Counted from the first letter of the stretch, positions 33,774-44,395 are shown. The stretch: 64,000 nt of DNA from Taishania sp. (GCA_030150045.1 JASLGM010000043.1:1-64000); one strand, 5' to 3'. Numbers and translations are program-made. Notes: generated from the sequence alone by a model not told the origin.

Positions 33774-36251
33774 TTAGGCAGGATCTACGTCAATTTGTAT
33801 CCGAACTCCTTTAAAATTAACATCTTGATAAAAAGTGTCTAACACCTGATATATGGTGCTTTTTATTGTTTTATCTGAAGCTTCTTTTTCTATTTTTAAA
33901 CGTATTTGTTTTAAAAACTGATTTTGAATTTTTCGAATAGAAGGATAATCAGGACCTAGTACTCTTGAACCAAAGTACTCCTTTAGTTTATCAGCAAAAA
34001 AAGCACTGCTATTATCAAGAAGTAAAGAGTCTTTATGTTTTAGAGTAAAGTTAATTAGTTTATAAAAGGGGGGGTAAAAGAAATTTTTTCTTTCTTGAAT
34101 TTCAATTTTATAAAAGTTTTTATAATCATGCTGATGAATATATGGAAATATCCAATGATCTACATCAGCAGTTTGAATAATTACTTTCCCCCTTTTTTCT
34201 TTTCGCCCTGCTCTTCCTGCCACTTGAGTCATCATTTGGAATGAGCGTTCAAAAGCTCTGAAATCAGGTCTGTTTAGCATCATATCAGCATCTAAGACAC
34301 CAACTAATGTAACTTTATCGAAATCTAAACCTTTGGAAAGCATTTGTGTTCCAATCAAAACGTCTATTTCATGATTTTCAAATTCATTAATTATCTTTTC
34401 GTATGCATGCTTGCTTCTTGTGCTGTCAAGATCTAACCTTTTAATATTTACTTTTGGCAACAATACTTCTAAATCATCTTCTATCTTTTGAGTACCAAAA
34501 CCTATCATTTTTATTCGATGACTTCCACAGGAATCACAACTTCCCATAGGAACACGAGTAAATCCGCAATAATGACATTTCAATAAATTGTTGTACTTAT
34601 GATATGTGAGTGTAACATCACATTGTGAGCACTTAGGAGTCCAGTTACAAACTTCACACATCCATACAGGAGTATAGCCTCTTCTATTTTGAAATAAAAT
34701 GACTTGCTCTTTATTATTTACTGTTTCTTTTATCTGATCTAAAAGCATAAAAGAAAAGTCGTCTTTCATTGTTTTTTGTTGCCTTGCCTTTCTGATATCT
34801 GCACATTGTATTTCGGGCATTTGAACTCCTGAGTAACGATCTGACAACTCTACTAAATGATACTTTCCATTAGTAGCATTGTAGTAGGATTCAATGGAAG
34901 GAGTCGCGGATCCAAGTATCACATTTGCTTTGCTAAATTTGGATAAAACGATAGCGCAATCCCTAGCGTTGTATCTTGGAGATGGGTCATATTGTTTAAA
35001 TGAAGCGTCATGTTCTTCATCCACAATGATCAATCCAAGATCTTGAAAAGGGAGGAAAATAGAAGATCTCGCACCAATTACGATCCTAAATTTATTTGGA
35101 TTGTTATTCAGTACTTCATTCCAAATTTCAACACGCTCATTTTGATTAAACTTTGAATGATAAACACCAACCTGTTCGCCAAAAAATTGTGACAATCGTT
35201 GAATTAGTTGAGTTGTGAGCGCTATTTCAGGTAATAAAAAAAGTATTTGTTTTCCTAATGCTAATTGTTCTTTTATTAATTCTACATAAATTTCAGTCTT
35301 TCCAGAACCTGTTACACCGTGTAAGAGAACCGGGATATTTATTTCAAATCCAGCTTTAATATTAGTAAATGCTTCACTTTGCTTATCACTAAGTTGAATT
35401 TCTCTTGAAAGATTGTCAGTGCTGGAAATTAATCTACTGGTTTTTTTTCTCTCCGTAATAACAATTCCATTTTTTATAAGCGTACTAAATGAACTTAGTG
35501 GTAAATCCTCCTTTGAAAAGAGATTTTTAGGTATCATATTTTGTTGTAATCGAGAAGTTTCTTGAATAATTAGCAACAGAATATTTAGCTGTTTTTGTTT
35601 ATTATTGGATTTTTCAAGTGAAGTGAGTACTTCAGAGATGTCTTCTTCTGTTAACAGTGGATTGAGGCCAATATAGGTCTCCATTTTCGGGGTGTATTTC
35701 TGTGCAATATCTTCAACTGTAATACAAGCTCTTTTATTAATCAGTTTATTAATAAGAGGCATAATGTTTTTCAAAGACATAGCTGTAGACAATTCTTTAA
35801 TGTCTACTTGTTCTTTTGTGTAGAGAATATCAATAACTTCCAGTTCTTTTTTTGATAAATCAATTTGTTTTTCTCTATAGAACTCTGGATGCATTGCAAT
35901 TTTTGTTTCACTTGCAAGTTTATAATTTGAAGGCAATGCTGCATTAAACACATCACCTATTGGTGCAATGTAGTAACTAGAAATCCATCTCCATAATTTA
36001 ATTTGGCCTTGTGTTACTATAGGTTTTTCATCTAGTATATATTCTACAAGCTTTGAAGGATATGAAGGAACAGTTTGGTTAATTTTTGTAACAATTCCAG
36101 TAATTAATTTACTTTTCCCAAAAGGTACGATAACTCGAATTCCTACTTGTATAAAATCATTAAGTTCAAACGGGACACGATAAGTAAACTCATTATTTAC
36201 AGGAACAGGAAGGATTACTTCTATAAAGAGAGTAATACGCTCTATTGACAT
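33774..36251 (-). CDS. priA: Primosomal protein N' (replication restart helicase PriA)
   Basis: This 825-residue protein restarts stalled replication forks. The N-terminal 3'-DNA-binding domain starts FIEVILPVPVNNEFTYRVP. The helicase core has Walker A GVTGSGKTEIYVE near residue 315, DEEHDASFK (motif II), and LGSATPSIESYYN (motif III). The zinc-binding insert contains eight cysteines, CEVCNW, CSQC, CHYCG and CDSCG. GTQMLSKGLDF and VAGRAGR close the helicase. It follows a lipoprotein gene by 6 bp on the same strand, a probably incidental link. Confidence 0.95.
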   Translation of the reverse strand: MSIERITLFIEVILPVPVNNEFTYRVPFELNDFIQVGIRVIVPFGKSKLITGIVTKINQTVPSYPSKLVEYILDEKPIVTQGQIKLWRWISSYYIAPIGDVFNAALPSNYKLASETKIAMHPEFYREKQIDLSKKELEVIDILYTKEQVDIKELSTAMSLKNIMPLINKLINKRACITVEDIAQKYTPKMETYIGLNPLLTEEDISEVLTSLEKSNNKQKQLNILLLIIQETSRLQQNMIPKNLFSKEDLPLSSFSTLIKNGIVITERKKTSRLISSTDNLSREIQLSDKQSEAFTNIKAGFEINIPVLLHGVTGSGKTEIYVELIKEQLALGKQILFLLPEIALTTQLIQRLSQFFGEQVGVYHSKFNQNERVEIWNEVLNNNPNKFRIVIGARSSIFLPFQDLGLIIVDEEHDASFKQYDPSPRYNARDCAIVLSKFSKANVILGSATPSIESYYNATNGKYHLVELSDRYSGVQMPEIQCADIRKARQQKTMKDDFSFMLLDQIKETVNNKEQVILFQNRRGYTPVWMCEVCNWTPKCSQCDVTLTYHKYNNLLKCHYCGFTRVPMGSCDSCGSHRIKMIGFGTQKIEDDLEVLLPKVNIKRLDLDSTRSKHAYEKIINEFENHEIDVLIGTQMLSKGLDFDKVTLVGVLDADMMLNRPDFRAFERSFQMMTQVAGRAGRKEKRGKVIIQTADVDHWIFPYIHQHDYKNFYKIEIQERKNFFYPPFYKLINFTLKHKDSLLLDNSSAFFADKLKEYFGSRVLGPDYPSIRKIQNQFLKQIRLKIEKEASDKTIKSTIYQVLDTFYQDVNFKGVRIQIDVDPA

Positions 36252-36257
36252 AAATAA

Positions 36258-37400
36258 TTAATTACAAGCCCAAGAGAAGCCACTGTTAATATCTGATTGA
36301 TGCCAAGAACAAAAGCCTAAACTTCCTGTAAAAGCTCCTATTGCTAATTCTCTTCTAGAATTTCTGTCAATTGCTTGAATTTGTGCGTATGTACTACTTG
36401 CGTATGGTTTAACAATTGAAATAGTGTTTCTTGAGCCAAAAATCCCAATCACCTTAATTTTCTCACCTTTTTTCACCGATAAATTTGTAAAGTCAGGTTT
36501 GTTTTGCGCAATTGAAGTACTTGGTTTGTTAACGGCGATATAATTAGCTAATATTTGATTTGCTCCAATAACATGAACAGATATTTCAGTACATTTTCTT
36601 CTAGTTACCCCATTTGATTGAGGTACTTTTCTCTTAATTGTTTCATAGAACTGTGCACCAGGTAAGAAGAAATTATATAGAGTAGTTCCTTCGGCTAAAT
36701 CAAATTCACCTAGTGGCATTTTAATCTGATGAAATGTAGAATCATTTCCACCATTTGAATATTCATAGTAATCAAAAAACAACTCTCCAACTAGACGTTT
36801 TGCAGTACCAATTGAAGAAAGGGTAAAAGTTTGTGTTTTGTACTCTCCTGGATTATTAGCGAACGCAAAGTAATTAAACGGAGCAGTCAAGTTCGCAGCA
36901 AAGTTCATTCCTCGTGTTATATCCGTTTCTCCTTCAATAACAAAGTCTGGATTAGCATCAGCAGTAGATGCAGATTTATATATTTTTGCAATCAATTTGT
37001 ATTTATGATCGTCTTTTAATTTTGTCGTTGTATTGGTGTAAAAGACAGAAACCTTTTGAAGTGGAGCATAAAAGACTCCTGTCGTTTCTTTATTTTGAAC
37101 TGTTGTATCATGAAGTTGGAATGTTCGTACTAAAGTACCATTGGGAGCGTATTCCTCAATGGCTACAATAGTTTTTGCAAAATATGAAGAGTCAGAAACT
37201 TTTGCGATATCAATAGAACTTGTTAATCCATCACCTACAAATGCACGAGTAATTTTAATATAATGAACGTTGTCAGCTGGATTTAGTACTCCAATGATTA
37301 CTGCCGTATTTTGGTCAGAGAGCGAGTTGTTATTCTTTTTACAACTTGTAAAAGTACTAACAAAAATTAGGGCTGTAAAAAATTGAATTAGTATTCTCAT
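36258..37400 (-). CDS. Putative lipoprotein, possibly DUF4249-like
   Basis: This 380-residue protein has a lipoprotein signal peptide ending FTSCKK (Cys at residue 20). The N-terminal part AVIIGVLNPADNVHYIKITRAF and TIVAIEEYAPNGTLVRTF resembles DUF4249-type outer-membrane-linked lipoproteins of Bacteroidota, though similarity is weak by eye. The C-terminus is WHQSDINSGFSWACN with two cysteines that could form a disulfide. Function is unknown. It is 6 bp upstream of priA. Confidence 0.7.
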   Translation of the reverse strand: MRILIQFFTALIFVSTFTSCKKNNNSLSDQNTAVIIGVLNPADNVHYIKITRAFVGDGLTSSIDIAKVSDSSYFAKTIVAIEEYAPNGTLVRTFQLHDTTVQNKETTGVFYAPLQKVSVFYTNTTTKLKDDHKYKLIAKIYKSASTADANPDFVIEGETDITRGMNFAANLTAPFNYFAFANNPGEYKTQTFTLSSIGTAKRLVGELFFDYYEYSNGGNDSTFHQIKMPLGEFDLAEGTTLYNFFLPGAQFYETIKRKVPQSNGVTRRKCTEISVHVIGANQILANYIAVNKPSTSIAQNKPDFTNLSVKKGEKIKVIGIFGSRNTISIVKPYASSTYAQIQAIDRNSRRELAIGAFTGSLGFCSWHQSDINSGFSWACN

Positions 37401-37474
37401 TATTTCGTGTTTTGTTCAAATATCAAATATATGAAAATGATTTGATATTGTCATTCCACATAATCAATGAAAGT

Positions 37475-37503
37475 TAAGGATTAGGAAATAATCCTAATCC
37501 TTA
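37475..37503 (-). terminator. Inverted repeat overlapping the VOC gene stop codon
   Basis: AAGGATTAGGA pairs perfectly with TCCTAATCCTT around AATAA, and the TAG stop of the VOC gene lies inside one arm. On the minus strand it is followed by only a weak T-rich run, so termination is uncertain. Confidence 0.5.
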
Positions 37504-38561
37504 ACTTTGTTCAATCCCATTGCAGACAACATCCATTTAGGAAGGGATTTTTTAGGATCTCTTTTCTTGATGTTTATATACCAATTAAATTTTTTCAGAA
37601 CAGGTACTTTATGTGTTTCTACAAATTCTATCCACGTACCATCAGGGTCCTCAATATATGAAAATCGTCCTCCAGCTTCACCCATATCAAATGTAGAACC
37701 GCTGTCAACAGTAAACGAGAAGCCTTTTTCTTCACATTCAACTTTTAACGCCTCCATATTTTGAACATCCCAACAAAGATGTATATACCCCCAATCTCCC
37801 CAATATCTATTTTCAAAGATCTTTTTACAATCTGTTCTGTCTAGAGATTGTATTAATTCTATCTCTGTAGGTCCTAAAAGTGGTGCAAATGGTCCGGAAT
37901 TAACACGCTTGTGAGTTAACAAAACTCGTCTGAATGCTCCATCACCTTTAGGGAGTCCTATAAGATCTTCAAATTTACCAGTTACGTCGTATTCAACCGT
38001 TTCGTATTCCAATAAATCTTTATAAAGAGGCAACGCTTTGTCAATATCACTCACACATATCACAGCACCGCAGACACCACCATTTCGAGATGGATGTCCG
38101 GTATTTTTAAACCATCCTCTACCATCAACAATTGTAAATAAATTACCATTTGGATCCTCCACAGTAAACGTGTACTTACCATTAGGTTTTTTTGCAAGTG
38201 GTTGTACAATTTTCGCTTCGTTTTTCAAGAAGAAGTCATATGATTGTTGGACATCTCTTGATTTTATCATACAAGAATAGATTCCGTAATCGCCTAATTG
38301 AATATCAAAAGTAGCTTTTTCCGTATTTCTAGAAGTGTATTGCCAAATTTCAAAGCCACCACCACCTTCCATAGAAATAGCAAGTGCTGAATTACGATCA
38401 TGTACTGTCCCACCTGTATACTTAGTCATGTATGGGGCTGGAGCAGCCTCCTCAAAAACCCTAACATTTGTTCCAAAAAATTGACGGTACCACTTCCAAA
38501 TAGAGTGCACGTCAGGAACGCCTATTCCAATTTGTTGAATTCCACTTATGTTTTTTTTCAT
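37494..38561 (-). CDS. VOC family protein with two glyoxalase-like domains
   Basis: From the ATG at 38561 (MKKNISGIQQIGIGVPDV) the protein has 355 residues. The frame extends 11 codons upstream without family character. Two vicinal-oxygen-chelate domains are visible: residues about 5-140 (IGIGVPDVHSIWKWYRQFFG, TVEDPNGNLFTIVDG) and about 155-320 (GAVICVSDIDKALPLYKDLL, YIEDPDGTWIEFVETH). Such pairs act as dioxygenases, isomerases or glyoxalases using a metal bound by His and Glu. Substrate is unknown. It is followed by the priA-lipoprotein pair after 93 bp. Confidence 0.85.
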   Translation of the reverse strand: MKKNISGIQQIGIGVPDVHSIWKWYRQFFGTNVRVFEEAAPAPYMTKYTGGTVHDRNSALAISMEGGGGFEIWQYTSRNTEKATFDIQLGDYGIYSCMIKSRDVQQSYDFFLKNEAKIVQPLAKKPNGKYTFTVEDPNGNLFTIVDGRGWFKNTGHPSRNGGVCGAVICVSDIDKALPLYKDLLEYETVEYDVTGKFEDLIGLPKGDGAFRRVLLTHKRVNSGPFAPLLGPTEIELIQSLDRTDCKKIFENRYWGDWGYIHLCWDVQNMEALKVECEEKGFSFTVDSGSTFDMGEAGGRFSYIEDPDGTWIEFVETHKVPVLKKFNWYINIKKRDPKKSLPKWMLSAMGLNKVKD

Positions 38562-38600
38562 TTTTATTACGATTTCTACAAATATAACAAACAAATACTG

Positions 38601-40913
38601 CTATTGGCGTATAGCTCGTTTATTGAATAGAAGATATCCAAAGCTCAAATTAAGATTTAGACGTTGAACTTGTTTAGGGAAATAATTCACCGTAAATCTT
38701 AAAGGGCCTAATGGTGAGTGATATATAAAGCTAGATGAAGCTATAAATGTATCCCCTTTAAAAGGTTTAGTATAGCCAAAAGTCCCATCTTGATTTAGTC
38801 CGATTGTTACAAATGGTTGGTAATAAAATATATCTCCCCTTAAATCAAACTTATTGTACAATTTGAAAATAGCGTTAACACCTACACCTAAGTACTGAGG
38901 ACTTCGATATTCAGGCATAAAATAAGTAATCATATCTGGAATTGGTGAAAAAGCAGTCATTGCTAAGACAGAAGCTGTATAATTTGAAAACAAAGATTGT
39001 GTATTTAATACAGCTTTCCCTTGAACTCCTAAGCTAAAATACTGTGTATTAACTGGAAAGGATTGAAAGTCGAATGTTAAATTAAACCATTGATGCTTTT
39101 TATCGTCATTAAAGGGTAAAACAGCTGTGTTTCCAGAAATTGAACTTTCTGTACCTTGTACATAATGAAGTTTTAATGCTGCATAATGTCCTGATGAAGC
39201 AAACTGTCTCCTGTTTAATGTATTGTATTGTAATTCATAACTCAATGTGAATCCATTAAATTTTGTCAGATCCGCGGTATCAGAATTACTGAAGTTATTA
39301 TGTTGAAAATACTTATCATCTTGAAAGAAATATCGTGTAGATAAATCTCCTACAATAGAGTTGTTGATTGCATGTTTTAAATTCAGCCCAGCATAGATTT
39401 CATTTGAAATTAAAAAAGAAGGTCTCTGAGGAGCAAAGAAGGTAGCAAAGTTTCTAAAGTAATCTAAGCGATTAAAAACAAAATAAGTACTTAAAGTAAT
39501 TGGGAAAATAGAAGGTAAATCAATTGCATATTCCGCTTTTCCTGAAGTGTAAAATTTACCAAAATATGTATTAAGTAATGCAGTTTGTGCTACACGACCT
39601 ATATGTCCATAACGCAGTCCAATATACCCCATATTTACAGCTCTAGTTGAAAAGAAAACACCTGCTTCAACTTTAAATTCTTTTGCTTTTTTCACCTGTA
39701 AATTCATGGTATATGTCGAATCGTTATTTAGTTCAACTGTAGGATAAAGCATATCTATATGGGGAGTTCCATTTAATTGAAAATACCTTCTTTCAATAAC
39801 TTTTAACGGTATTATTTTGTTCTTCTTTTTTGGTATTAAAGAGTATTCCGCAAATTTTACAATTTTGGATTTATTCGATTTTGCAACCACTTTAGAAAAG
39901 TTTAATTCTTGGCACTTGTCATTAAAAAACTGTCTTTTCAAAAAGAGTTCTTCTTCTGTAATTCTTCTTTGAATTTTTAACGCTAAAGAATCTGCAAATT
40001 GCAATGCTTGATTATAGCCTAATTGAACTATCTGTTTAGCATTTTTAAAATCGAAAGTTGAAAAAGGAATATCTGGTTCGAACATCATTCCCGTATCACA
40101 TGGTAAAGTAAAGTCGGATTGAAAAGTAAGCATACTTGTGATTTGACTTAAAAAGTCATCAGATCTCGGTGCTTCTGCGTTTGTAGAAACATTAGAACCA
40201 ATGATAAAATCAATGTTAAATTCTTCATATAAAATTCTAGCAGGGAAATTATCATATAATCCACCATCAAAAAGTAATTTCCCGTCTATTTCAATTGCTG
40301 GGAAATAAAAAGGAAAAGTCATTGATGCTCTTACACTCTGATTTAAAAAGCCTTTATTGAATACAATTGATTTTTTACTTTCGATATCTGATGCAACGCA
40401 TCTAAAAGGAATCATAAGCTGATCATAATCGTTATTCGCTGCTGCAGATGGAGGTCCTAATAGTTCCATCATAATGAAATCAAGATAAGCTGAACTTCTA
40501 TAATATGTAGGTAAAGACTTGAAAATTTTACTATCAATATTAAATCCAAAACTAAAATTGTTAGCTTGCTCTTCTGCTTTACGGTAAGCGAACTCTTGAT
40601 AATCTTCTAATTGCCCGTTAGTCATTAGTTGAAAAGCGTTTGAGAGAACGATTCGCTCTATGCCACTAGCACTATAACCAGAGGCATATAATGCTCCAAT
40701 AAGAGCACCAGCAGAAGACCCAGAAATAAAATCTATTGGAATATTTTTCTCTTCCAATGCTTTTAATAGGCCTATATGTGCAAGTCCTGAAGCACCACCA
40801 CCACTTAATACAAGGCCGATTTTCTCTTGTGCAAAAGAAAATGATGTCCAAGTAATAGTGACAATAAGTAAAAAATACCGGATATTTGTAATCAAATTAG
40901 TTCTTTTGTACAA
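38601..40913 (-). CDS. Patatin-like phospholipase fused to an outer membrane beta-barrel
   Basis: This 770-residue protein has a signal peptide (residues about 10-29). The patatin domain follows: oxyanion loop VLSGGGASGLAHIG, nucleophile S67 in GSSAGALIGALYASG, and catalytic Asp near residue 214 in DGGLYDNFPA. A POTRA-like linker leads to a BamA/surface-antigen-type beta-barrel of about 370 residues ending FGYLLFNKRAIRQ. The layout matches PlpD-type autotransporters (type Vd secretion), though in this phylum the protein may stay in the outer membrane. Its start overlaps the region upstream of the divergent methyltransferase gene. Confidence 0.9.
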   Translation of the reverse strand: MYKRTNLITNIRYFLLIVTITWTSFSFAQEKIGLVLSGGGASGLAHIGLLKALEEKNIPIDFISGSSAGALIGALYASGYSASGIERIVLSNAFQLMTNGQLEDYQEFAYRKAEEQANNFSFGFNIDSKIFKSLPTYYRSSAYLDFIMMELLGPPSAAANNDYDQLMIPFRCVASDIESKKSIVFNKGFLNQSVRASMTFPFYFPAIEIDGKLLFDGGLYDNFPARILYEEFNIDFIIGSNVSTNAEAPRSDDFLSQITSMLTFQSDFTLPCDTGMMFEPDIPFSTFDFKNAKQIVQLGYNQALQFADSLALKIQRRITEEELFLKRQFFNDKCQELNFSKVVAKSNKSKIVKFAEYSLIPKKKNKIIPLKVIERRYFQLNGTPHIDMLYPTVELNNDSTYTMNLQVKKAKEFKVEAGVFFSTRAVNMGYIGLRYGHIGRVAQTALLNTYFGKFYTSGKAEYAIDLPSIFPITLSTYFVFNRLDYFRNFATFFAPQRPSFLISNEIYAGLNLKHAINNSIVGDLSTRYFFQDDKYFQHNNFSNSDTADLTKFNGFTLSYELQYNTLNRRQFASSGHYAALKLHYVQGTESSISGNTAVLPFNDDKKHQWFNLTFDFQSFPVNTQYFSLGVQGKAVLNTQSLFSNYTASVLAMTAFSPIPDMITYFMPEYRSPQYLGVGVNAIFKLYNKFDLRGDIFYYQPFVTIGLNQDGTFGYTKPFKGDTFIASSSFIYHSPLGPLRFTVNYFPKQVQRLNLNLSFGYLLFNKRAIRQ

Positions 40914-40932
40914 ACTTAATAGTATTTCTCAA

Positions 40933-42141
40933 GTGAATCAAATTCTTAACAACTCATCTGATAGCGATTTTTTCGCAAACAACATTACCATAACTTTAAA
41001 AACCTTGTATGGACTTGAAGAAGTACTACAACAAGAATTAATCGAACTAGGGTACCCTGAAGTTAAAATTTTGAATAGAGCTGTTCAAATAAAGGGTTCT
41101 TGGAAAGATGTGTATTTTTTAAATTTGCATTGTAGAATAGCTCTTACAGTATTAGTTGAGATTGCTCAGTTTAGAATTAGGGAAGAGGATGACTTATATA
41201 AAAAAGCTTTAAAAATTGATTGGACTAGTTATTTTAGCTCATCTAAAACATTTGCTATAAAAGGAGCAATACATTCAGACTTCTTTAAGCACAGTCAATA
41301 TCCTTTTTTAGTTGTTAAAGATGCTGTAGTTGATACGTTTAGAAGAGAGCTTGATACACGACCTAATGTAGATGTTAAGAAACCTCAAGTTGTTTTTGAT
41401 TTATATGTCAATAATGATTTAGTTACGATATCTTTAAACACAAGTGGTCAACCTCTGTACCAAAGAGGATATAGAAATGAAACAGGAGAAGCTCCTATGA
41501 ATGAAGTTTTGGCAGCTGGTTTGTTGCGTCTTTCTAGATGGGATAAAAGAACACCTCTTTTAGATCCATTTTGTGGGTCAGGAACAATATTAATTGAAGC
41601 AGCGTTGTACGCTACAGGCATTTCATCTATGATTGAGAGACAACATTATGCCTTCAAAAACTTTAAGAACTACAATCAGGATGTTTGGAATGAAATGTAT
41701 GAAGAAGAAATTACTAAATCTCGTTCAATTCGTCAAATGCCAGTTGAAATAATTGGTGGAGATCTATCAGACGAAATGGTCTTAAAAGCAAGACGTAACT
41801 TGAGAGCTTTACCTTTTGGACGTTTTATTGAAATTAAATCTGGTGATTTTGAAAACTTTAAAAATCTTAGTTGGAATAAAGGAATAATGATTTCAAATCC
41901 TCCATATGGGGAAAGGTTACAAGACGATATCCCTGAGTTATATGATAGAATTGGTACTTGGATGAAGCATTCATTAGAAGGGTTTGATTGTTGGCTGATT
42001 TCTAGTAGTGAAGAAGGAATGAAAGCGATTGGACTTAAGCCATCAGTTAAAGTAAAATTGTATAATGGTAATTTAGAATGTTCTTTTAGAAAGTATAGTA
42101 TATTTAAAGGTGCTAAAAAAGATCAACTGGAGAACAATTAA
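40933..42141 (+). CDS. THUMP-domain class I RNA methyltransferase (RlmL/RlmK-like N2-guanine type)
   Basis: The catalytic core has DPFCGSGTILIEAALYA (motif I), GGDLSDEMVLKARRN, and NPPYGERL (motif IV, NPPY), as in N2-guanine methyltransferases of 23S rRNA or tRNA. The N-terminal THUMP domain starts near ITITLKTLYGLEEVLQQEL. The start is uncertain: the frame is open from an ATG at 40858, which would overlap the patatin gene by 56 bp. A GTG at 40933 avoids the overlap and fits the usual N-terminus better. It is followed 30 bp later by a peptidase gene. Confidence 0.85.
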   Translation: MNQILNNSSDSDFFANNITITLKTLYGLEEVLQQELIELGYPEVKILNRAVQIKGSWKDVYFLNLHCRIALTVLVEIAQFRIREEDDLYKKALKIDWTSYFSSSKTFAIKGAIHSDFFKHSQYPFLVVKDAVVDTFRRELDTRPNVDVKKPQVVFDLYVNNDLVTISLNTSGQPLYQRGYRNETGEAPMNEVLAAGLLRLSRWDKRTPLLDPFCGSGTILIEAALYATGISSMIERQHYAFKNFKNYNQDVWNEMYEEEITKSRSIRQMPVEIIGGDLSDEMVLKARRNLRALPFGRFIEIKSGDFENFKNLSWNKGIMISNPPYGERLQDDIPELYDRIGTWMKHSLEGFDCWLISSSEEGMKAIGLKPSVKVKLYNGNLECSFRKYSIFKGAKKDQLENN

Positions 42142-42171
42142 CAAATAAACATCTGATAAATAAACCATCTT

Positions 42172-44316
42172 ATGTTAAATTATATAAAATGGATCCCTTT
42201 AGTTGGTGTGCTTACAGCGTGCGGAATGAATAAAAAAACTAAAGACATAACAGACAATAAAATGAATGTATTTGAATACCCAAATACATTTCAAAGTGAT
42301 AGTGTTTTAAACTATTTTGGAGAATTTGTAAGTGATCCCTATCAGTGGCTTGAAAATGACCGTTCAAAAGAAACCGAAGAATGGGTAGCTATTCAAAACA
42401 AACTAACATTTTCTTATCTGAATACTATTCCTTATCGTTCTCAAATTGCCAATCGAATGAAAAGTCTGTGGAATTATGAGAAAATATCCGCACCTTTCAA
42501 GAAAGGGCAGTATGAGTATTTCTATAAAAATAATGGGCTTCAAAATCAATCCATAGTCTATAGGAAAGGTAAGAATGGTAAAGAGGAAGTGTTTTTAGAT
42601 CCAAATACCTTTTCAACAGATGGGACAACCTCTTTGGATGTGCTAAGTTTTTCACAAGATGGTAGCTTGTGTGCGTATTCTATTTCTGAGGGCGGTAGTG
42701 ATTGGAGGAAAATATTCGTTATCGATTCCGAGTCAAAAGAAAAACTAACAGATCGAATTATTGATGCCAAATTCACAGGGATTTCATGGTTGAAAAATGA
42801 AGGTTTTTATTATTCAGCATATGATAAGCCTACTGGTTCTGAATTGTCTGCAAAAACGGATCAACATAAACTATATTATCATAAATTAAATACGCTGCAG
42901 GAAGAAGATGTAGTTGTCTTTGGTGATAAAGATAAAGTTAGGTACGTAAGCGGATATATGTCTGATAATCAAAATATTTTATTTATTTCAACTGCTAATG
43001 CTACTTCAGGTAATGCTTTGTACTTTCAACGCATTGGTCAAAGCAAAATTGAAGAAATTGATGTTTCAATGAAGGCAGATTTTTCAGTTGTAGACTCGAA
43101 TGAGGAAGGGGTCTTTTTATTGACAAATTTTGAAGCACCTAACAAAAAACTAATATATACTAATTTGAATCAAACTTCTGATAAATCAAAGTGGATTACA
43201 ATAATAAAAGAGGAAAAAGAGGTACTTAATGTTTCTACAGGAGGAGGTTATTTCTTTGCACATTATCTTAAGGATGCAGTATCTGAAGTGAAACAATTTT
43301 CCAAATCAGGTAGCCTTGAAAGAGAAATAGTACTACCTGGAATTGGTACTGCTAGTGGCTTCTCTACTACTGAGAAGGATACCATTATCTATTTCTCTTT
43401 CACTAATTACTACACCCCATCTAGTATTTATTCTTTGAATATCAATAATGGAGAAGTGAAAAGTTATATAAAACCAAATGTAGATTTTGATACTGAAAAA
43501 TACGAGTCAAAACAAGTTTTTTATAAATCTAAAGATGGTACGCTTGTACCTATGATATTAACGTATAAAAAAGGATTAGATTTAAATGGTCAAAATCCTA
43601 CGATGCTGTATGGATATGGTGGTTTTAACATTAGTTTATCACCTACATTCAGTGTGTCTAATGCTGTATGGATGGAAATGGGAGGTGTATATGCAGTAGC
43701 AAATCTTCGTGGAGGAGGTGAATATGGTAAATCTTGGCATAAAGCTGGAACACAAATGCAAAAACAAAATGTATTTGATGACTTTATTGCAGCGGCAAAT
43801 TATTTGATTGATGAAAAATACACCACACCAGATTATTTAGCTATTTCTGGTCGATCTAATGGAGGCTTATTAGTAGGAGCTGTAATGACACAACAGCCTA
43901 ATTTGTTTAAAGTGGCCTTCCCTGGTGTGGGGGTTTTAGACATGCTTAAATACCATACGTTCACAGCTGGTGCTGGGTGGGGATATGATTATGGGACTGC
44001 TATTGATTCTCCTGAAATGTTCCATTACCTAAAGTCTTATTCTCCTGTTCATAACGTAAAGGATGGTGTTAATTATCCTGCGACTATGGTTACAACAGGA
44101 GATCATGATGATAGGGTAGTTCCATCACACTCCTATAAATTTGCTGCAGAATTACAAAAGAAAAATGTTGGGGAAAACCCTATGCTTATTCGAATTGATG
44201 TTAACGCTGGTCACGGTGCAGGGAAATCAGTAGCAATGACAATACAAGAATATGCAGATATGTATGCATTTGCTTTGTATAATATGAAAATAAAAACGGT
44301 TAGTACCAGTATGTAG
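42172..44316 (+). CDS. Prolyl oligopeptidase family protein, predicted lipoprotein
   Basis: This 714-residue S9A peptidase has a lipoprotein signal (residues 1-17, GVLTACGMNKK), so it is likely periplasmic or surface-bound. A seven-bladed propeller domain (about 75-440) precedes the alpha/beta hydrolase domain. The catalytic Ser is near residue 563 in SGRSNGGLLVG, the Asp near 646 in GDHDDRVVPSHS, and the His near 682 in GHGAGKS. It cleaves short peptides after proline. Length is typical. Confidence 0.93.
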   Translation: MLNYIKWIPLVGVLTACGMNKKTKDITDNKMNVFEYPNTFQSDSVLNYFGEFVSDPYQWLENDRSKETEEWVAIQNKLTFSYLNTIPYRSQIANRMKSLWNYEKISAPFKKGQYEYFYKNNGLQNQSIVYRKGKNGKEEVFLDPNTFSTDGTTSLDVLSFSQDGSLCAYSISEGGSDWRKIFVIDSESKEKLTDRIIDAKFTGISWLKNEGFYYSAYDKPTGSELSAKTDQHKLYYHKLNTLQEEDVVVFGDKDKVRYVSGYMSDNQNILFISTANATSGNALYFQRIGQSKIEEIDVSMKADFSVVDSNEEGVFLLTNFEAPNKKLIYTNLNQTSDKSKWITIIKEEKEVLNVSTGGGYFFAHYLKDAVSEVKQFSKSGSLEREIVLPGIGTASGFSTTEKDTIIYFSFTNYYTPSSIYSLNINNGEVKSYIKPNVDFDTEKYESKQVFYKSKDGTLVPMILTYKKGLDLNGQNPTMLYGYGGFNISLSPTFSVSNAVWMEMGGVYAVANLRGGGEYGKSWHKAGTQMQKQNVFDDFIAAANYLIDEKYTTPDYLAISGRSNGGLLVGAVMTQQPNLFKVAFPGVGVLDMLKYHTFTAGAGWGYDYGTAIDSPEMFHYLKSYSPVHNVKDGVNYPATMVTTGDHDDRVVPSHSYKFAAELQKKNVGENPMLIRIDVNAGHGAGKSVAMTIQEYADMYAFALYNMKIKTVSTSM

Positions 44317-44395
44317 TACGTATTTAATTACATTTGAATGTGCATAACTAATCTACTAAAGCGATTAAATAAACGTTTAAGTAGGATAATTTAGT

